A stretch of 64,000 bases of DNA from contig NZ_AVCK01000009.1 in assembly GCF_000747155.1 (NCBI RefSeq), positions 62,001 through 126,000 of the forward strand, in the 5' to 3' direction. The stretch is from Arenimonas metalli CF5-1. Its GTDB lineage: Bacteria > Pseudomonadota > Gammaproteobacteria > Xanthomonadales > Xanthomonadaceae. Shown piece by piece: positions 27,587-37,269 of the stretch. Position 1 is the stretch's first letter. Each line of letters opens with the position of its first letter. The notes under the pieces were generated by a model, which was not told the DNA's origin, did no database searches, and worked only from the letters and a program-made list of their open reading frames with translations. The translations under genes and the position numbers were made by a program.

Positions 27587-29099
27587 GGGTCGGATGCTGG
27601 ACCGCTCGCACTGGCAGACGCTGGGGGCCCACGCCGAGCGCGTCGGCCGGGGTCCCTTGCCGGTCGACGCCGCGCGTGCGAGTGAATTCGCGCTGCGCGT
27701 CGGACCGCTCTACGCCAGCTTCGCCCGCCAGCGACTGGATGCGCAGGCCCGCGATGCGCTGTTTGCCATGGCGGAGGCAGCGAACCTGCCCGCCGCGCTG
27801 AAGGCGCTGTTCGACGGCGAGCACGTCAACACCTCCGAAGGTCGCGCGGCGCTGCACACCGCCCTGCGCGGCGACCTGGGCCAATCCACCGCCGCGCGCG
27901 AGGCGAGGGCGGTGGCGCTGGCGGCGCAGGCGCGCATGGACGCGCTGCACGACACGCTCGAGGCCAGCGACGTCACCGACATCGTCAGCGTCGGCATCGG
28001 CGGCTCCGACCTCGGGCCGCGGCTGGCGGTGGACGCGCTGCGCGACTTCCACGCCGGGCGCTTCCGCGTCCACTTCCTCACCAACGTCGACGGCAGCGAT
28101 GCCCAGCACCTGCTGCGCGGGCTGGATCCGGCGCGCACCGCCGGCATCCTGGTCTCGAAGAGCTTCGGTACGCAGGAAACCCTGCTCAACGGCACCCTGC
28201 TGCGCGACTGGATGGGCGGTGCCGAGCGCCTGTTCGCGGTCAGCGCCAACATCGAACGCGCCGAAGCCTTCGGCATCCCCGCGGCGCGGGTGCTGCCGAT
28301 GTGGGATTGGGTCGGCGGCCGCTATTCGCTGTGGTCGGCGGTCGGTTTCTCGGTGCAGCTGGCCATTGGCCGCGAGCGCTTCGCCCAGCTGCTGGCGGGC
28401 GCGGCGCTCGTCGACGAGCACGTGCTGACCGCGCCCACCGAGCGCAACCTGGCGGCCTGGCACGCGCTGGTGGGCATCTGGAACCGCAATGGCCTCGGCC
28501 TCTCCAGTGCCGCGGTGCTGCCTTACGACCAGCGCCTGACGCTGCTGCCGGCCTTCCTGCAGCAGCTGGTGATGGAAAGCCTGGGCAAGTCGGTGCGGCA
28601 CGACGGCAGCCCGGTGCTGGCCGACACCGTGCCCGTGCTCTGGGGCGGCGCCGGCACCAACGCGCAGCACAGCTTCTTCCAGGCCTTGCATCAGGGCACG
28701 GAAACGGTGCCCGCGGACTTCCTCGGCGTGGTGCGCCCGGCGCACGCGCACGGCCACCACCACGACGTGCTGCTGGCGAACCTGCTGGCGCAGGCCGAGG
28801 CGCTGGGCACCGGCTGGCCGTCGGATGACGCGCACAAGGGCTATCCCGGCGGCCGGCCGTCGACCCTGATGCTGCTCGACGAGCTCACCCCGCATTCGCT
28901 GGGCGCGCTGCTCGCGCTGTACGAGCACAGCGTCTACGTGCAGTCGGTGCTCTGGGGCATCAACGCCTTCGACCAGTGGGGCGTCGAACTGGGCAAGCGC
29001 ATCGCCGGCGAGCTGCTGCCGGCGCTGTCGGACGCGGCGGTGCCGGCCGGCGATCCGGTCACCCGCGCGCTGCTGGCCGAGATCCGCGCGCGCCGCTGA
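27579..29099 (+). CDS. pgi: Glucose-6-phosphate isomerase
   Basis: A 506-residue phosphoglucose isomerase linking glucose-6-P and fructose-6-P. Motifs: '[17 protein letters not shown]', '[12 protein letters not shown]', '[16 protein letters not shown]', catalytic Glu in 'LVMESLGKS', His in '[15 protein letters not shown]' and Lys in 'WGVELGKRI'. Two starts are possible: GTG 27579, overlapping the panC stop, or ATG 27594, which has AAGGG four bases upstream; the GTG is used here. It converges with queG across only 4 nt and no terminator is visible between them. Confidence 0.94.
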   Translation: MSKGRMLDRSHWQTLGAHAERVGRGPLPVDAARASEFALRVGPLYASFARQRLDAQARDALFAMAEAANLPAALKALFDGEHVNTSEGRAALHTALRGDLGQSTAAREARAVALAAQARMDALHDTLEASDVTDIVSVGIGGSDLGPRLAVDALRDFHAGRFRVHFLTNVDGSDAQHLLRGLDPARTAGILVSKSFGTQETLLNGTLLRDWMGGAERLFAVSANIERAEAFGIPAARVLPMWDWVGGRYSLWSAVGFSVQLAIGRERFAQLLAGAALVDEHVLTAPTERNLAAWHALVGIWNRNGLGLSSAAVLPYDQRLTLLPAFLQQLVMESLGKSVRHDGSPVLADTVPVLWGGAGTNAQHSFFQALHQGTETVPADFLGVVRPAHAHGHHHDVLLANLLAQAEALGTGWPSDDAHKGYPGGRPSTLMLLDELTPHSLGALLALYEHSVYVQSVLWGINAFDQWGVELGKRIAGELLPALSDAAVPAGDPVTRALLAEIRARR

Positions 29100-29103
29100 G
29101 CGC

Positions 29104-30156
29104 TCAGGCCTTCGGGTGCCGCGACAGCGCCCAGGCCACGTGTTCGCGCACCATCGGGTCGGGGTCCTCGCGGCGCGAAGCCAGCGCCGCCAGCACGCCC
29201 GGCGTGGTCGGGGCGTTGCCCAGCGCCACCGCGATGTTGCGCAGCCAGCCGGCATGGCCGGTGCGCCGGATCGCCGAGCCTTCGGTGCGCTGCAGGAAGG
29301 TGGCTTCGTCCCAGGCAAAGAGTTCCGCCAGCCCTGCGGCGTCCAGTCCGTGGCGCGGCTGGAAATCCGGCTGCGCGTGCTTCACCGCGAACTTGTTCCA
29401 GGGGCAGGCCAGCTGGCAGTCGTCGCAGCCGAAGATGCGGTTGCCCATCAGCGGCCGCAGCTCCTCGGGGATCGCTTCCTTCAGCTCGATCGTGAGGTAG
29501 CTGATGCAGCGGCGCGCATCCACGCGGTAGGGCGCGACGATCGCGCCGGTCGGGCAGACCGTGATGCAGCGCGTGCAGGTGCCGCAGTGCGCACTGGCCG
29601 GTGCATCCACCGGCAGCGGCAGGTCGGTGAGGATCTCGCCGAGGAAGAACCAGCTGCCGGCGTCGCGGTTGATCAGGCAGGTGTGCTTGCCGATCCAGCC
29701 CAGGCCGGCGTCGCGCGCCAGCGCCCGCTCGAGCACCGGCGCAGAATCGACGAAGGCGCGGTAGCCGAACGGGCCGATTTCGCCGGCGATGCGGTCGGCC
29801 AGCTTCTGCAGCTTGTTGCGCATCACCTTGTGGTAATCGCGGCCCAGCGCGTAGCGGGCCACGTAGGCGCGCTCGCCCTCGGCCAGGGTGTCCCAGGCCG
29901 CGGCGTCGTCGCCGGTGCCGTAGTCCATGCGCACCGACAGCACCCGCAGCGTGCCGGGCACGAGTTCTTCCGGCCGGGCGCGCAGGTCGCCGTGGCGGGC
30001 CATGTACTCCATCCGGCCGTGCAGGCCTTCGTCGAGCCAGCGCCGCAGGTGCGCCGCGTCCTCGCCCAGTTCGATGCCGGCCACGCCCAGCTGCTGGAAG
30101 CCCAGCTCCCGGCTCCAGGTCTTGATCCGTTCGGCGAGGGCGGCAAGGTCGGGCAT
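29104..30156 (-). CDS. queG: Epoxyqueuosine reductase
   Basis: A 350-residue cobalamin- and Fe-S-dependent enzyme that makes the last step of queuosine in the tRNA wobble position. Two 4Fe-4S clusters are signalled by 'CGTCTRCITVCPTGAI' and 'CDDCQLACPWNKF'. 'FVDSAPVLERALARDAGLGW' and 'IGKHTCLIN' are QueG hallmarks, and a HEAT-like C-terminus ends the protein. The ATG at 30156 gives the family start 'MPDLAALAERIKTW'. It is divergent from nnr with 23 nt between start codons, as in E. coli (queG-nnr). Confidence 0.95.
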   Translation of the reverse strand: MPDLAALAERIKTWSRELGFQQLGVAGIELGEDAAHLRRWLDEGLHGRMEYMARHGDLRARPEELVPGTLRVLSVRMDYGTGDDAAAWDTLAEGERAYVARYALGRDYHKVMRNKLQKLADRIAGEIGPFGYRAFVDSAPVLERALARDAGLGWIGKHTCLINRDAGSWFFLGEILTDLPLPVDAPASAHCGTCTRCITVCPTGAIVAPYRVDARRCISYLTIELKEAIPEELRPLMGNRIFGCDDCQLACPWNKFAVKHAQPDFQPRHGLDAAGLAELFAWDEATFLQRTEGSAIRRTGHAGWLRNIAVALGNAPTTPGVLAALASRREDPDPMVREHVAWALSRHPKA

Positions 30157-30179
30157 CGCGGCAAGTATAGAATCCCCGC

Positions 30180-31658
30180 ATGAGCGAACAGCTGCCGCTT
30201 TACCGGACATCGCAGGTGCGGGCCATGGACGAGCTGGCCTCCGGCGCGTTCGGCGTCCCGCCGTACGAGCTGATGGCGCGCGCCGGCGCGGCCGCCTGGC
30301 GCGTGCTGCAGCAGCGCTGGCCGGGCGTGCGCCACCTGGGCGTCGCCTGCGGCCCGGGCAACAACGGCGGCGATGGCTACGTGGTGGCGCGGCTGGCGCG
30401 CGCGGCCGGGCTGAAGGTCAGCGTGGTGACGCCGCCCGGCGCCACGCCGCGCACGGCCCAGGCCCGCCAGGCGCTGGCGGACTGGCGCGCGGCCGGCGGC
30501 ACGGTCGCCCCCTTCGACGGCATGCTGCCGGACTGCGAGGCCTGGGTGGATGCGCTGTACGGCATCGGGCTGACGCGCCCGCCCTCGGAAGCCGCGCAGT
30601 CGATGATCGAACGCATCAACGCCGCGCGCGTGCCGGTGCTGTCGCTGGACGTGCCCTCGGGCCTGGACGCCGACACCGGCCACGCCGCCGGCATCGCCGT
30701 GCACGCCAGCGCCACGCTGTGCTTCATCGCCGCCAAGCGCGGGCTGTACACGGGCATGGCGCGCGACTTCGACGGCGAGGTGCTGCTCGACCGGCTCGAC
30801 CTGAAGATCGGCGCCTTCGACGATTTCACCCCGGCCGCGTGGCTGTGCCGTCCCGAGGGCTTGGCGCGCTGGCTGGCGCCGCGCCACGCCAACGCCCACA
30901 AGGGCGAACACGGCCACGTGCTGTGCGTGGGCGGCGAGGAGGGCATGGGCGGCGCGGTGCGGCTGTGTGCCGAAGGGGCGCTGCGCACCGGCGTCGGGCT
31001 GGCCAGCGTGGCGACGCGGCGTTCCGGCGTGGCGGCCCTGGTGGCGGCGCGCCCGGAGGCGATGACGCATGCGGTGGAGGACGCGGCGGCGCTGCGGCCC
31101 CTGGTCGAGCGCGCCACCGTGCTGGCCGTGGGGCCGGGCCTCGGGCAGGGCGACTGGGGCCGGGCGCTGTTCGCGGAGGCGCTGGGTTCGGGCAAGCCGC
31201 TGGTGCTCGATGCCGACGCGTTGAACCTGCTGGCCAACCATCCGGTGGCGGTGCCGCAGGCCATCCTCACGCCGCACCCGGGCGAAGCCGCGCGCCTGCT
31301 GGCCTGCGACAAGGGCGCGGTGCAGGCGGACCGCTTCGCCGCCGCGGAGGCGCTGGCGCAGAAGTTCCAGTGCACGGTGGTGCTCAAGGGCGCCGGCACG
31401 ATCGTCGCGGCGCCCAGCGAAATCCCGGCCGTGATCGGCGCGGGCAATCCCGGCATGGCGACCGGCGGCATGGGCGATGTCCTTTCGGGCGTGATCGGCG
31501 CGCTGGTGGCGCAGGGCCTGCCGCTGTTCCAGGCCGCGGTCGCGGGCGCACTGCTGCACTCGGCGGCCGGCGACGCCGCGGCCCGGGTCGGCGGCGAGCG
31601 CGGCCTGCTGCCGTCCGACCTGTTCCCGCACCTGCGCCGGATGGCGAACCCCGGATGA
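30180..31658 (+). CDS. nnr: Bifunctional NAD(P)H-hydrate epimerase/dehydratase
   Basis: A 492-residue repair enzyme for damaged NAD(P)H. The N-terminal half (1-215) is the YjeF_N epimerase ('GPGNNGGDGYVVARL'). The C-terminal half is the ADP-dependent dehydratase of ribokinase fold ('VLDADALNLLANHP', 'LTPHPGEAARLL', 'GNPGMATGGMGDVLSG'). It heads an nnr-tsaE-amiC-mutL run whose order is widely conserved in gammaproteobacteria. TAGAAT at 30168-30173 is 6 nt before the ATG, so the transcript may be nearly leaderless. Confidence 0.95.
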   Translation: MSEQLPLYRTSQVRAMDELASGAFGVPPYELMARAGAAAWRVLQQRWPGVRHLGVACGPGNNGGDGYVVARLARAAGLKVSVVTPPGATPRTAQARQALADWRAAGGTVAPFDGMLPDCEAWVDALYGIGLTRPPSEAAQSMIERINAARVPVLSLDVPSGLDADTGHAAGIAVHASATLCFIAAKRGLYTGMARDFDGEVLLDRLDLKIGAFDDFTPAAWLCRPEGLARWLAPRHANAHKGEHGHVLCVGGEEGMGGAVRLCAEGALRTGVGLASVATRRSGVAALVAARPEAMTHAVEDAAALRPLVERATVLAVGPGLGQGDWGRALFAEALGSGKPLVLDADALNLLANHPVAVPQAILTPHPGEAARLLACDKGAVQADRFAAAEALAQKFQCTVVLKGAGTIVAAPSEIPAVIGAGNPGMATGGMGDVLSGVIGALVAQGLPLFQAAVAGALLHSAAGDAAARVGGERGLLPSDLFPHLRRMANPG

Positions 31659-32113
31659 GCCGCGACGTCTTCCTGCCCGATGCCGACGCCACGGAGGCGC
31701 TGGGCGCCGCGCTGGCGCGCACCCGCCCGCCGCGGGCGGTGGTCTACCTCGAGGGCGACCTGGGCGCCGGCAAGTCCACGCTGGCCCGCGCCCTGCTGCG
31801 CGCGCTGGGCGTGGCGGGCGCCATCCGCAGCCCGACCTACACCCTGGTCGAACGCTACCCGGTGCCGGGCGGCGAGGCCGCGCACCTCGATCTTTACCGG
31901 CTGGCGGCTGCGTCCGAGCTGGATTTCCTCGGCCTGGACGAACTGTCCACGGAGGCGGGCCTGTGGCTGGTGGAGTGGCCCGACCGGGGGCAGGGCGGCC
32001 TGCCGCCCGCGGACCTGCACCTCCGGCTGTCGGTCGAGGGTGCCGGCCGGCGGGTCCGGCTGGTGCCGGGCAGCCCGGAAGGCGAGGCCTGGCTGGCCAG
32101 GGTCCCGTCCTGA
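31655..32113 (+). CDS. tsaE: tRNA t6A37 synthesis ATPase
   Basis: A 152-residue P-loop ATPase of the TsaBDE complex that makes threonylcarbamoyl-adenosine in ANN-decoding tRNAs. Walker A 'EGDLGAGKSTLAR', switch region 'SPTYTLVERYP', the family 'HLDLYRL' and Walker-B-like 'LWLVEWPDRG' are all present. The ATG overlaps the nnr stop (ATGA). Confidence 0.96.
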   Translation: MSRDVFLPDADATEALGAALARTRPPRAVVYLEGDLGAGKSTLARALLRALGVAGAIRSPTYTLVERYPVPGGEAAHLDLYRLAAASELDFLGLDELSTEAGLWLVEWPDRGQGGLPPADLHLRLSVEGAGRRVRLVPGSPEGEAWLARVPS

Positions 32114-32185
32114 CGGCCTCTCCGGGCCTCTTCTGACCCGAATCCTAGGAAGGTTCGGCAGGCCCCGGATTTAAAAAGGATTTTC

Positions 32186-32214
32186 TTGCTTTTCGCTGCG
32201 GACGGTGCTTGAAT
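32186..32214 (+). promoter_or_regulatory. Candidate sigma-70 promoter of amiC (leaderless)
   Basis: TTGCTT (32186-32191) and TTGAAT (32209-32214) are separated by exactly 17 nt in the tsaE-amiC gap. Transcription would start at about 32220-32222, on or beside the amiC ATG at 32222, and no Shine-Dalgarno precedes the ATG. Confidence 0.5.
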
Positions 32215-32221
32215 CCCGCCC

Positions 32222-33571
32222 ATGCGCCGCCTTCCCGCCTTCGCCCTGCTGCTCCCGGCCCTCCTGGGCCTGTCCGCGTTCGACGCGCAGGCGGCCCGGC
32301 TCGACGCCATGAAAGTGGTGCAGGACGACGCCGGCACGCACGCGGTGATCGACCTCACCGGCGCGGTGGACTACAAGGTTTTCACGCTCTCGAATCCCGA
32401 CCGGCTGGTGCTCGACCTCTCGGGCACGTCGCTGGGCGCGGCCTACCGCGCGCCCGCGCCGAACGGCGTGGTCGCCGGCGTGCGCACCGGCAAGCCGGCG
32501 GAAGGCGACCTGCGCGTGGTGCTCGACCTGGCGCGCGCGGTGAAGCCGCGCAGCCGCATCGAACACATCGGCAGCGGTTCGCGCCTCGTGCTGGACCTGC
32601 GCGACGAAGGCGACACCGTCGCCGGCAAGCCCGCGCCCGCGCGCACGCTCCAGGACGTGATCGGCACCGGCGACCGCAAGCTGGTGATCGCGATCGACGC
32701 CGGCCACGGCGGCAAGGATCCGGGCGCGATCGGCCCGACCAGGAAGTACGAGAAAGACATCACGCTCGCCATCGCGCGCGAACTCGCCGCGAAGATCGAC
32801 GCCGATCCCGGCATGCGCGCCTTCCTCGTGCGCGACCGCGACGTCTTCATCCCGCTCGAGCAGCGCTACATGATCGCGCGCGAGGCGCAGGCCGACCTCT
32901 TCATCTCCATCCACGCCGACGCGGCGCACAACAAGGCGGCCAGCGGCGCGTCGGTTTACGTGCTGTCGCTGCGCGGCGCCTCGTCGGAAGCTGCGCGCTG
33001 GCTGGCCGACCAGGAGAACGCGGCCGACCTGGTCGGCGGCGTCGAGCTCGACGCGCGCGACAAGAACCTCGCCGCGGTGCTGCTCGACCTCTCCCAGAAC
33101 GCCACGATGCGCGTCTCCGACGACGTCGCCACCCAGGTGCTGGCCTCGCTCAAGCAGTTCGGCAAGACCCACAAGCCGCAGATCGAGCGCGCCAACTTCG
33201 TGGTGCTGCGTTCGCCCGACGTGCCCTCGATGCTGGTCGAGACCGGCTTCATCTCGAACCCGGGCGAAGAGGCCAAGCTCAGTGACCCGGGCTACCGCAA
33301 GCGCATGGTCGAGGCCATCCACGGCGGCCTGCGCGCCTATTTCTCCGACCAGGCGCCCCCGGGCACCTGGTACGCGGCCCGCCAGGGCCAGTTCGGCGGC
33401 AGCCGCCAGCACGTGGTCAGCCGCGGCGAAACCCTGAGCCTGATCGCGGCCCGCCACGGCGTGCCGATGAGCAGCATCCGCGCCGCCAACAAGCTCAGCG
33501 GCGACACCGTCCGCATCGGCGAGCGCCTGACCATCCCGGTCTCGCCGACCCTGGCCTCCGCGCCCGAGTAA
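32222..33571 (+). CDS. amiC: N-acetylmuramoyl-L-alanine amidase (AMIN + Amidase_3 + LysM)
   Basis: A 449-residue exported amidase that cleaves the glycan-peptide bond of septal murein. Order: signal peptide ending 'FDAQAA', AMIN targeting domain (about 30-135), Amidase_3 zinc domain (about 155-375), C-terminal LysM (about 397-440, '[17 protein letters not shown]'). Zinc ligands: His162 in '[11 protein letters not shown]', Glu in 'KYEKDITL', His in 'FISIHADA'; catalytic Glu in '[13 protein letters not shown]'. The C-terminal LysM is a group-specific addition to the E. coli AmiC layout. It may be called amiB or amiC in relatives. Confidence 0.93.
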   Translation: MRRLPAFALLLPALLGLSAFDAQAARLDAMKVVQDDAGTHAVIDLTGAVDYKVFTLSNPDRLVLDLSGTSLGAAYRAPAPNGVVAGVRTGKPAEGDLRVVLDLARAVKPRSRIEHIGSGSRLVLDLRDEGDTVAGKPAPARTLQDVIGTGDRKLVIAIDAGHGGKDPGAIGPTRKYEKDITLAIARELAAKIDADPGMRAFLVRDRDVFIPLEQRYMIAREAQADLFISIHADAAHNKAASGASVYVLSLRGASSEAARWLADQENAADLVGGVELDARDKNLAAVLLDLSQNATMRVSDDVATQVLASLKQFGKTHKPQIERANFVVLRSPDVPSMLVETGFISNPGEEAKLSDPGYRKRMVEAIHGGLRAYFSDQAPPGTWYAARQGQFGGSRQHVVSRGETLSLIAARHGVPMSSIRAANKLSGDTVRIGERLTIPVSPTLASAPE

Positions 33572-33593
33572 GCCGCCCGCCGCTGGTATCATC

Positions 33594-33615
33594 GGGCCTC
33601 GTTCCGCCGAGGCCC
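33594..33615 (+). promoter_or_regulatory. Hairpin just upstream of the mutL start
   Basis: GGGCCTCG (33594-33601) and CGAGGCCC (33608-33615) pair perfectly around TTCCGC, ending 3 nt before the GTG start of mutL. A TATCAT sequence at 33587-33592 could be a -10 element. No Shine-Dalgarno is seen between hairpin and GTG. Confidence 0.45.
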
Positions 33616-33618
33616 GCC

Positions 33619-35394
33619 GTGCCGATCCAGCAGCTCCCCGACACCCTCGTCAACCAGATCGCCGCCGGCGAGGTGGTCGAACGCCCGGCCTCCGTGGTCA
33701 AGGAGCTGGTGGAGAACGCGCTCGACGCCGGCGCCACCCGCGTCGACATCGATCTCGAGGAGGGCGGCATCCGCCTGATCCGCATCCGCGACGACGGCGG
33801 CGGCATCCCGGCCGGCGAACTGCCGCTGGCGATCTCGCGCCACGCCACCAGCAAGATCAGCTCGCTCGACGACCTCGAGGAAGTGGCCACGCTCGGCTTC
33901 CGCGGCGAGGCGCTGCCTTCGATCGCCTCGGTCAGCCGCTTCGCGATCAGCTCGCGCACGGCGGCGCAGGAGCACGGCCTGCGGCTGGAAGTGGACGGCG
34001 GCAAGTTCGCGCCGCCGCAGCCGCACCCGCATCCCGCGGGCACCACGGTGGAAGTGCGCGACCTGTTCTTCAACGTGCCGGCGCGGCGCAAGTTCCTGCG
34101 CGCGGAGCGCACGGAGCTGGGCCACATCGAGGAATGGCTGCGCTCGCTGGCGCTGGCGCGGCCGCGGGTGGAGCTGCGCATCAGCCACAACGGCCGGCTC
34201 ACGCGGCACTACAAGCCCGCGCGCGATGCCGGCGACCACGTGCGGCGCGTGGCCGAGGCGCTGGGCGAGGAGTTCACTTCGCAGTGCCTGCAGGTGGAAC
34301 ACGCCGGCGCCGGGCTGCGCCTGTGGGGCTGGGTGGGGCTGCCGACCGCGGCGCGCTCCAGCGCCGACCAGCAGTATTTCTACGTCAACGGCCGCGCGGT
34401 GCGCGACCGCACCGTGGCGCACGCGGTGCGCCAGGCCTATGCCGACGTGCTCTTCCACGGCCGCTACCCGGCCTTCGTGCTGTTCCTGGAGTGCGACCCG
34501 CGCCAGGTCGACGTGAACGTGCACCCGGCCAAGCACGAGGTGCGCTTCCGCGAGCAGCGGCTGGTGCACGAGTTCATCTACCGCACGCTGCACGAGGCGC
34601 TGGCCTCGACGCGCGCGGGTCTCGCCGCGACCGGCGGCGAGGCGCTGGCGATGCCCGCCGCGGGCTCCGGCGGCGGCTGGACGGCGCCGGCGCAGGGTGG
34701 GCTGGGGCTGCCGGTGCGCGACACGCTGGCGGGCTACGCGGCGCTGTACGGCGGCGGCAGCGGCGCCGTCGGCGCGGCCTCGCCGATGCCCGCCGCCAAT
34801 GAGGCCGAGGCGCCGCCGCTAGGCTATGCGCTGGCCCAGCTGCACGGCGTGTTCGTGCTGGCCGAGAACGAACAGGGCCTGGTGCTGGTGGACATGCACG
34901 CCGCGCACGAGCGCATCACCTACGAGCGGCTCAAGGCCGCGCGCGACGGCGAGGGCATCCGCGCGCAGCCGCTGCTGGTGCCGCTGCCGCTGGCGGTGTC
35001 CGAGCGCGAGGCCGACATCGCCGAACAGCACGCCGACACCCTGGCCGGGTATGGCTTCGAGATCCGCCGCGCCGGCCCGCAGGCCCTGAGCGTGCGCAGC
35101 GTGCCGACCCTGCTGGCCGACCTCGACCCCAAGGCCCTGGTGCTGGACGTGCTGTCGGACCTGCGCGAGCACGGCAGCAGCCGCAAGCTGGAGGAAGCGC
35201 GCAACGAGCTGCTCTCCACCCTGGCCTGCCACACCTCGGTGCGCGCCAACCGGCGCCTGACGATCCCGGAAATGAATGCGCTGCTGCGTGACATGGAATC
35301 CACAGAGCGCAGCGGACAGTGCAACCACGGCCGCCCGACCTGGGTGCAGCTGAGCAAGTCCGAACTCGACCGTTTGTTCCTGAGGGGGCGCTGA
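33619..35394 (+). CDS. mutL: DNA mismatch repair protein MutL
   Basis: A 591-residue MutL. The GHKL ATPase N-terminus has '[14 protein letters not shown]', '[12 protein letters not shown]', '[16 protein letters not shown]' and '[14 protein letters not shown]'. The C-terminal domain carries '[12 protein letters not shown]', matching the nicking-endonuclease motif DQHAx2Ex4E except Met for Gln, and the companion motifs '[10 protein letters not shown]' and '[10 protein letters not shown]'. MutL should therefore nick DNA itself, as expected in a MutH-less species. GTG start at 33619. The stop overlaps the next gene by one base. Confidence 0.96.
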   Translation: MPIQQLPDTLVNQIAAGEVVERPASVVKELVENALDAGATRVDIDLEEGGIRLIRIRDDGGGIPAGELPLAISRHATSKISSLDDLEEVATLGFRGEALPSIASVSRFAISSRTAAQEHGLRLEVDGGKFAPPQPHPHPAGTTVEVRDLFFNVPARRKFLRAERTELGHIEEWLRSLALARPRVELRISHNGRLTRHYKPARDAGDHVRRVAEALGEEFTSQCLQVEHAGAGLRLWGWVGLPTAARSSADQQYFYVNGRAVRDRTVAHAVRQAYADVLFHGRYPAFVLFLECDPRQVDVNVHPAKHEVRFREQRLVHEFIYRTLHEALASTRAGLAATGGEALAMPAAGSGGGWTAPAQGGLGLPVRDTLAGYAALYGGGSGAVGAASPMPAANEAEAPPLGYALAQLHGVFVLAENEQGLVLVDMHAAHERITYERLKAARDGEGIRAQPLLVPLPLAVSEREADIAEQHADTLAGYGFEIRRAGPQALSVRSVPTLLADLDPKALVLDVLSDLREHGSSRKLEEARNELLSTLACHTSVRANRRLTIPEMNALLRDMESTERSGQCNHGRPTWVQLSKSELDRLFLRGR

Positions 35395-36353
35395 TGACGT
35401 TTCGACACCTGCTGTGGATGGCGGCCCTGGCCGTGGTGGCCGGCTGCGGCGGCGCCGACGAGGCCGCGCAGTCGCAGAACGCGGAGCGCGCCGAGCGCGC
35501 GGCCAGGCTGGCGTATGAAGGCGAGATCCTGGCCTGGCGCGACCAGCGGCTGGCGGCGCTCAAACGGCCCGACGGCTGGCTGTCGCTGGTGGGCCTGCAC
35601 TGGCTGACGCCGGGTTCGACCTACGTCGGCTCGGCCCAGGACAACGGCACCCGGCTCGCGGTCGGCCCCGCGCAGTTGGGCATGCTGACCCTGGCCCGCG
35701 ACGGCAGCGCGACGCTCAAGCTGCATCCGGGCGTGGAGACCGAAGTGATGGTGGACGGCGTCGCCCCGGCGCCGGAAGCGCTGGTGCCGCTGGCGTCGGA
35801 CGCCGACGGCGCGCCCACGGTGGTGTCGTTCAACAAGGGCGACGCCAGCTTCGTGCTGATCAAGCGCGCCGACCGGCACGCGCTGCGCGTGCGCAACGCC
35901 TTCGCGCCGACCCGCACGCGCTTCCCCGGCATCGAGTACTTCGACATCAACCCGGGCATGCGCTTCGTCGCGCGATTCGAAGCGCACCCGCCCGGCAAGA
36001 CCGTCGAGATCATCAACATGCTGGGCATGGTCGAGCCGATGCCGAACCCGGGCACGCTGAGCTTCGAGGCCGATGGCAAGACCTTCCGCATGGAGGCGGT
36101 GGACGAGGGCGACGGCCGGCTGTTCTTCACTTTCGCCGACCGCACCAGCGGCCACGAGACTTACTCGGCGTCGCGCATGGTCTACGCCGACCCGGCCGGT
36201 GCCGACGGCACCACCGTGCTCGACTTCAACAAGGCCTACAATCCGCCCTGCGCGTTCACGCCTTACTCGACCTGCCCGATGCCGCTGCCGGAAAACCGGC
36301 TCGACCTGCGGGTCGAGGCGGGCGAGAAGAAGCCGCTGCCGTTCCCCGAATGA
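35394..36353 (+). CDS. DUF1684 lipoprotein
   Basis: A 319-residue lipoprotein (signal 'MAALAVVAGCGGADEA', lipobox VAGC) of the DUF1684 family. Family-defining strings are 'DGWLSLVGLHWLTPG', 'RFPGIEYFDINP' and the C-terminal 'YNPPCAFTPYSTCPMP'. The family is widespread and of unknown function, often annotated only by its DUF. It is coupled to mutL by a TGATG overlap, although a functional link is not implied. Confidence 0.88.
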   Translation: MTFRHLLWMAALAVVAGCGGADEAAQSQNAERAERAARLAYEGEILAWRDQRLAALKRPDGWLSLVGLHWLTPGSTYVGSAQDNGTRLAVGPAQLGMLTLARDGSATLKLHPGVETEVMVDGVAPAPEALVPLASDADGAPTVVSFNKGDASFVLIKRADRHALRVRNAFAPTRTRFPGIEYFDINPGMRFVARFEAHPPGKTVEIINMLGMVEPMPNPGTLSFEADGKTFRMEAVDEGDGRLFFTFADRTSGHETYSASRMVYADPAGADGTTVLDFNKAYNPPCAFTPYSTCPMPLPENRLDLRVEAGEKKPLPFPE

Positions 36354-36380
36354 TTCCCCCCGCCAAGAGACCCCCGACCC

Positions 36381-37259
36381 ATGTCGATCCGCTTCCTCGC
36401 CACCCTGCTGCTGGCCACCGTCGCCGGCAGCGCCTTCGCCGAACCGCCCAAGCCGCTGCTCTGGAAGGTCAGCGACGCCGACAATTCGATCTACCTGCTC
36501 GGCTCCTTCCACCTGCTCAAGGCCGGTGACTACCCGCTGTCGCCGGATACCTACGCCGCGCTGGACGACGCCGAGAAGGTGGTGTTCGAGCTCTCGCCCG
36601 CCGAGATGAACGACCCGGCCCTGGGCCAGAAGATGGCGGTGGTTGCCCAGCGCGCCGACGGCAAGACCCTGCAGGCCGCGCTGCCGGGCGAGACCTGGGC
36701 GCAGCTGGTGGAGTACGCCGGCAAGCGCGGCATCGCGCTGCAGAACTTCCAGGGCTTCGATACCTGGTTCATGGGCCTGGTGATCGGCATCACCGAGATG
36801 CAGATCGCGGGCCTGGATTCCTCGCTGGGCCTGGACAAGCATTTCGCCGAGCGCGCGCAGGCCGCCGGCAAGGAAGTCGGTGCGCTGGAAACGGCCGACC
36901 AGCAGTTCGCCATGTTCGACGGCATGAGCCCGGGCGAGCAGCTGCAGCAGCTGCAGGACGCGCTGGGCGACGTCGCCGCGATGGAGCAGGAGATCAACAA
37001 GATGCACGCGCTCTGGCGCGCCGGCGACGGCGAGGCGCTGTACGCGCTGACCGGCGCCGAGATGAAGGCCGAGTACCCCGACCTGTACGAGCGCCTGAAC
37101 GTGGCCCGCAACCGCGCCTGGCTGCCGAAGGTGCGCGCCATGCTCGACCAGCAGGACAGCGACGACACCCTGGTGGTGGTCGGCGCGATGCACCTGCTGG
37201 GCGAAGACGGCCTGGTGCACCTGCTGCGCGACGCGGGCTACACGGTCGAGCGGCTCTGA
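36381..37259 (+). CDS. TraB/GumN family protein
   Basis: A 292-residue exported protein of the TraB/GumN (Tiki-like) family. The signal peptide ends 'AGSAFA-EPPK'. Two GX2H motifs are present: 'LLGSFHLLKAGDYPL' near the N-terminus and 'VVVGAMHLLGEDGLVHLL' near the C-terminus. Together with a central Glu ('VVFELSP') they form the putative metalloprotease site of Tiki proteins. GumN of Xanthomonas is a relative but its role in xanthan is unclear. It converges with rsxB with 10 nt between stops. Confidence 0.88.
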   Translation: MSIRFLATLLLATVAGSAFAEPPKPLLWKVSDADNSIYLLGSFHLLKAGDYPLSPDTYAALDDAEKVVFELSPAEMNDPALGQKMAVVAQRADGKTLQAALPGETWAQLVEYAGKRGIALQNFQGFDTWFMGLVIGITEMQIAGLDSSLGLDKHFAERAQAAGKEVGALETADQQFAMFDGMSPGEQLQQLQDALGDVAAMEQEINKMHALWRAGDGEALYALTGAEMKAEYPDLYERLNVARNRAWLPKVRAMLDQQDSDDTLVVVGAMHLLGEDGLVHLLRDAGYTVERL

Positions 37260-37269
37260 CCGATCCCGC

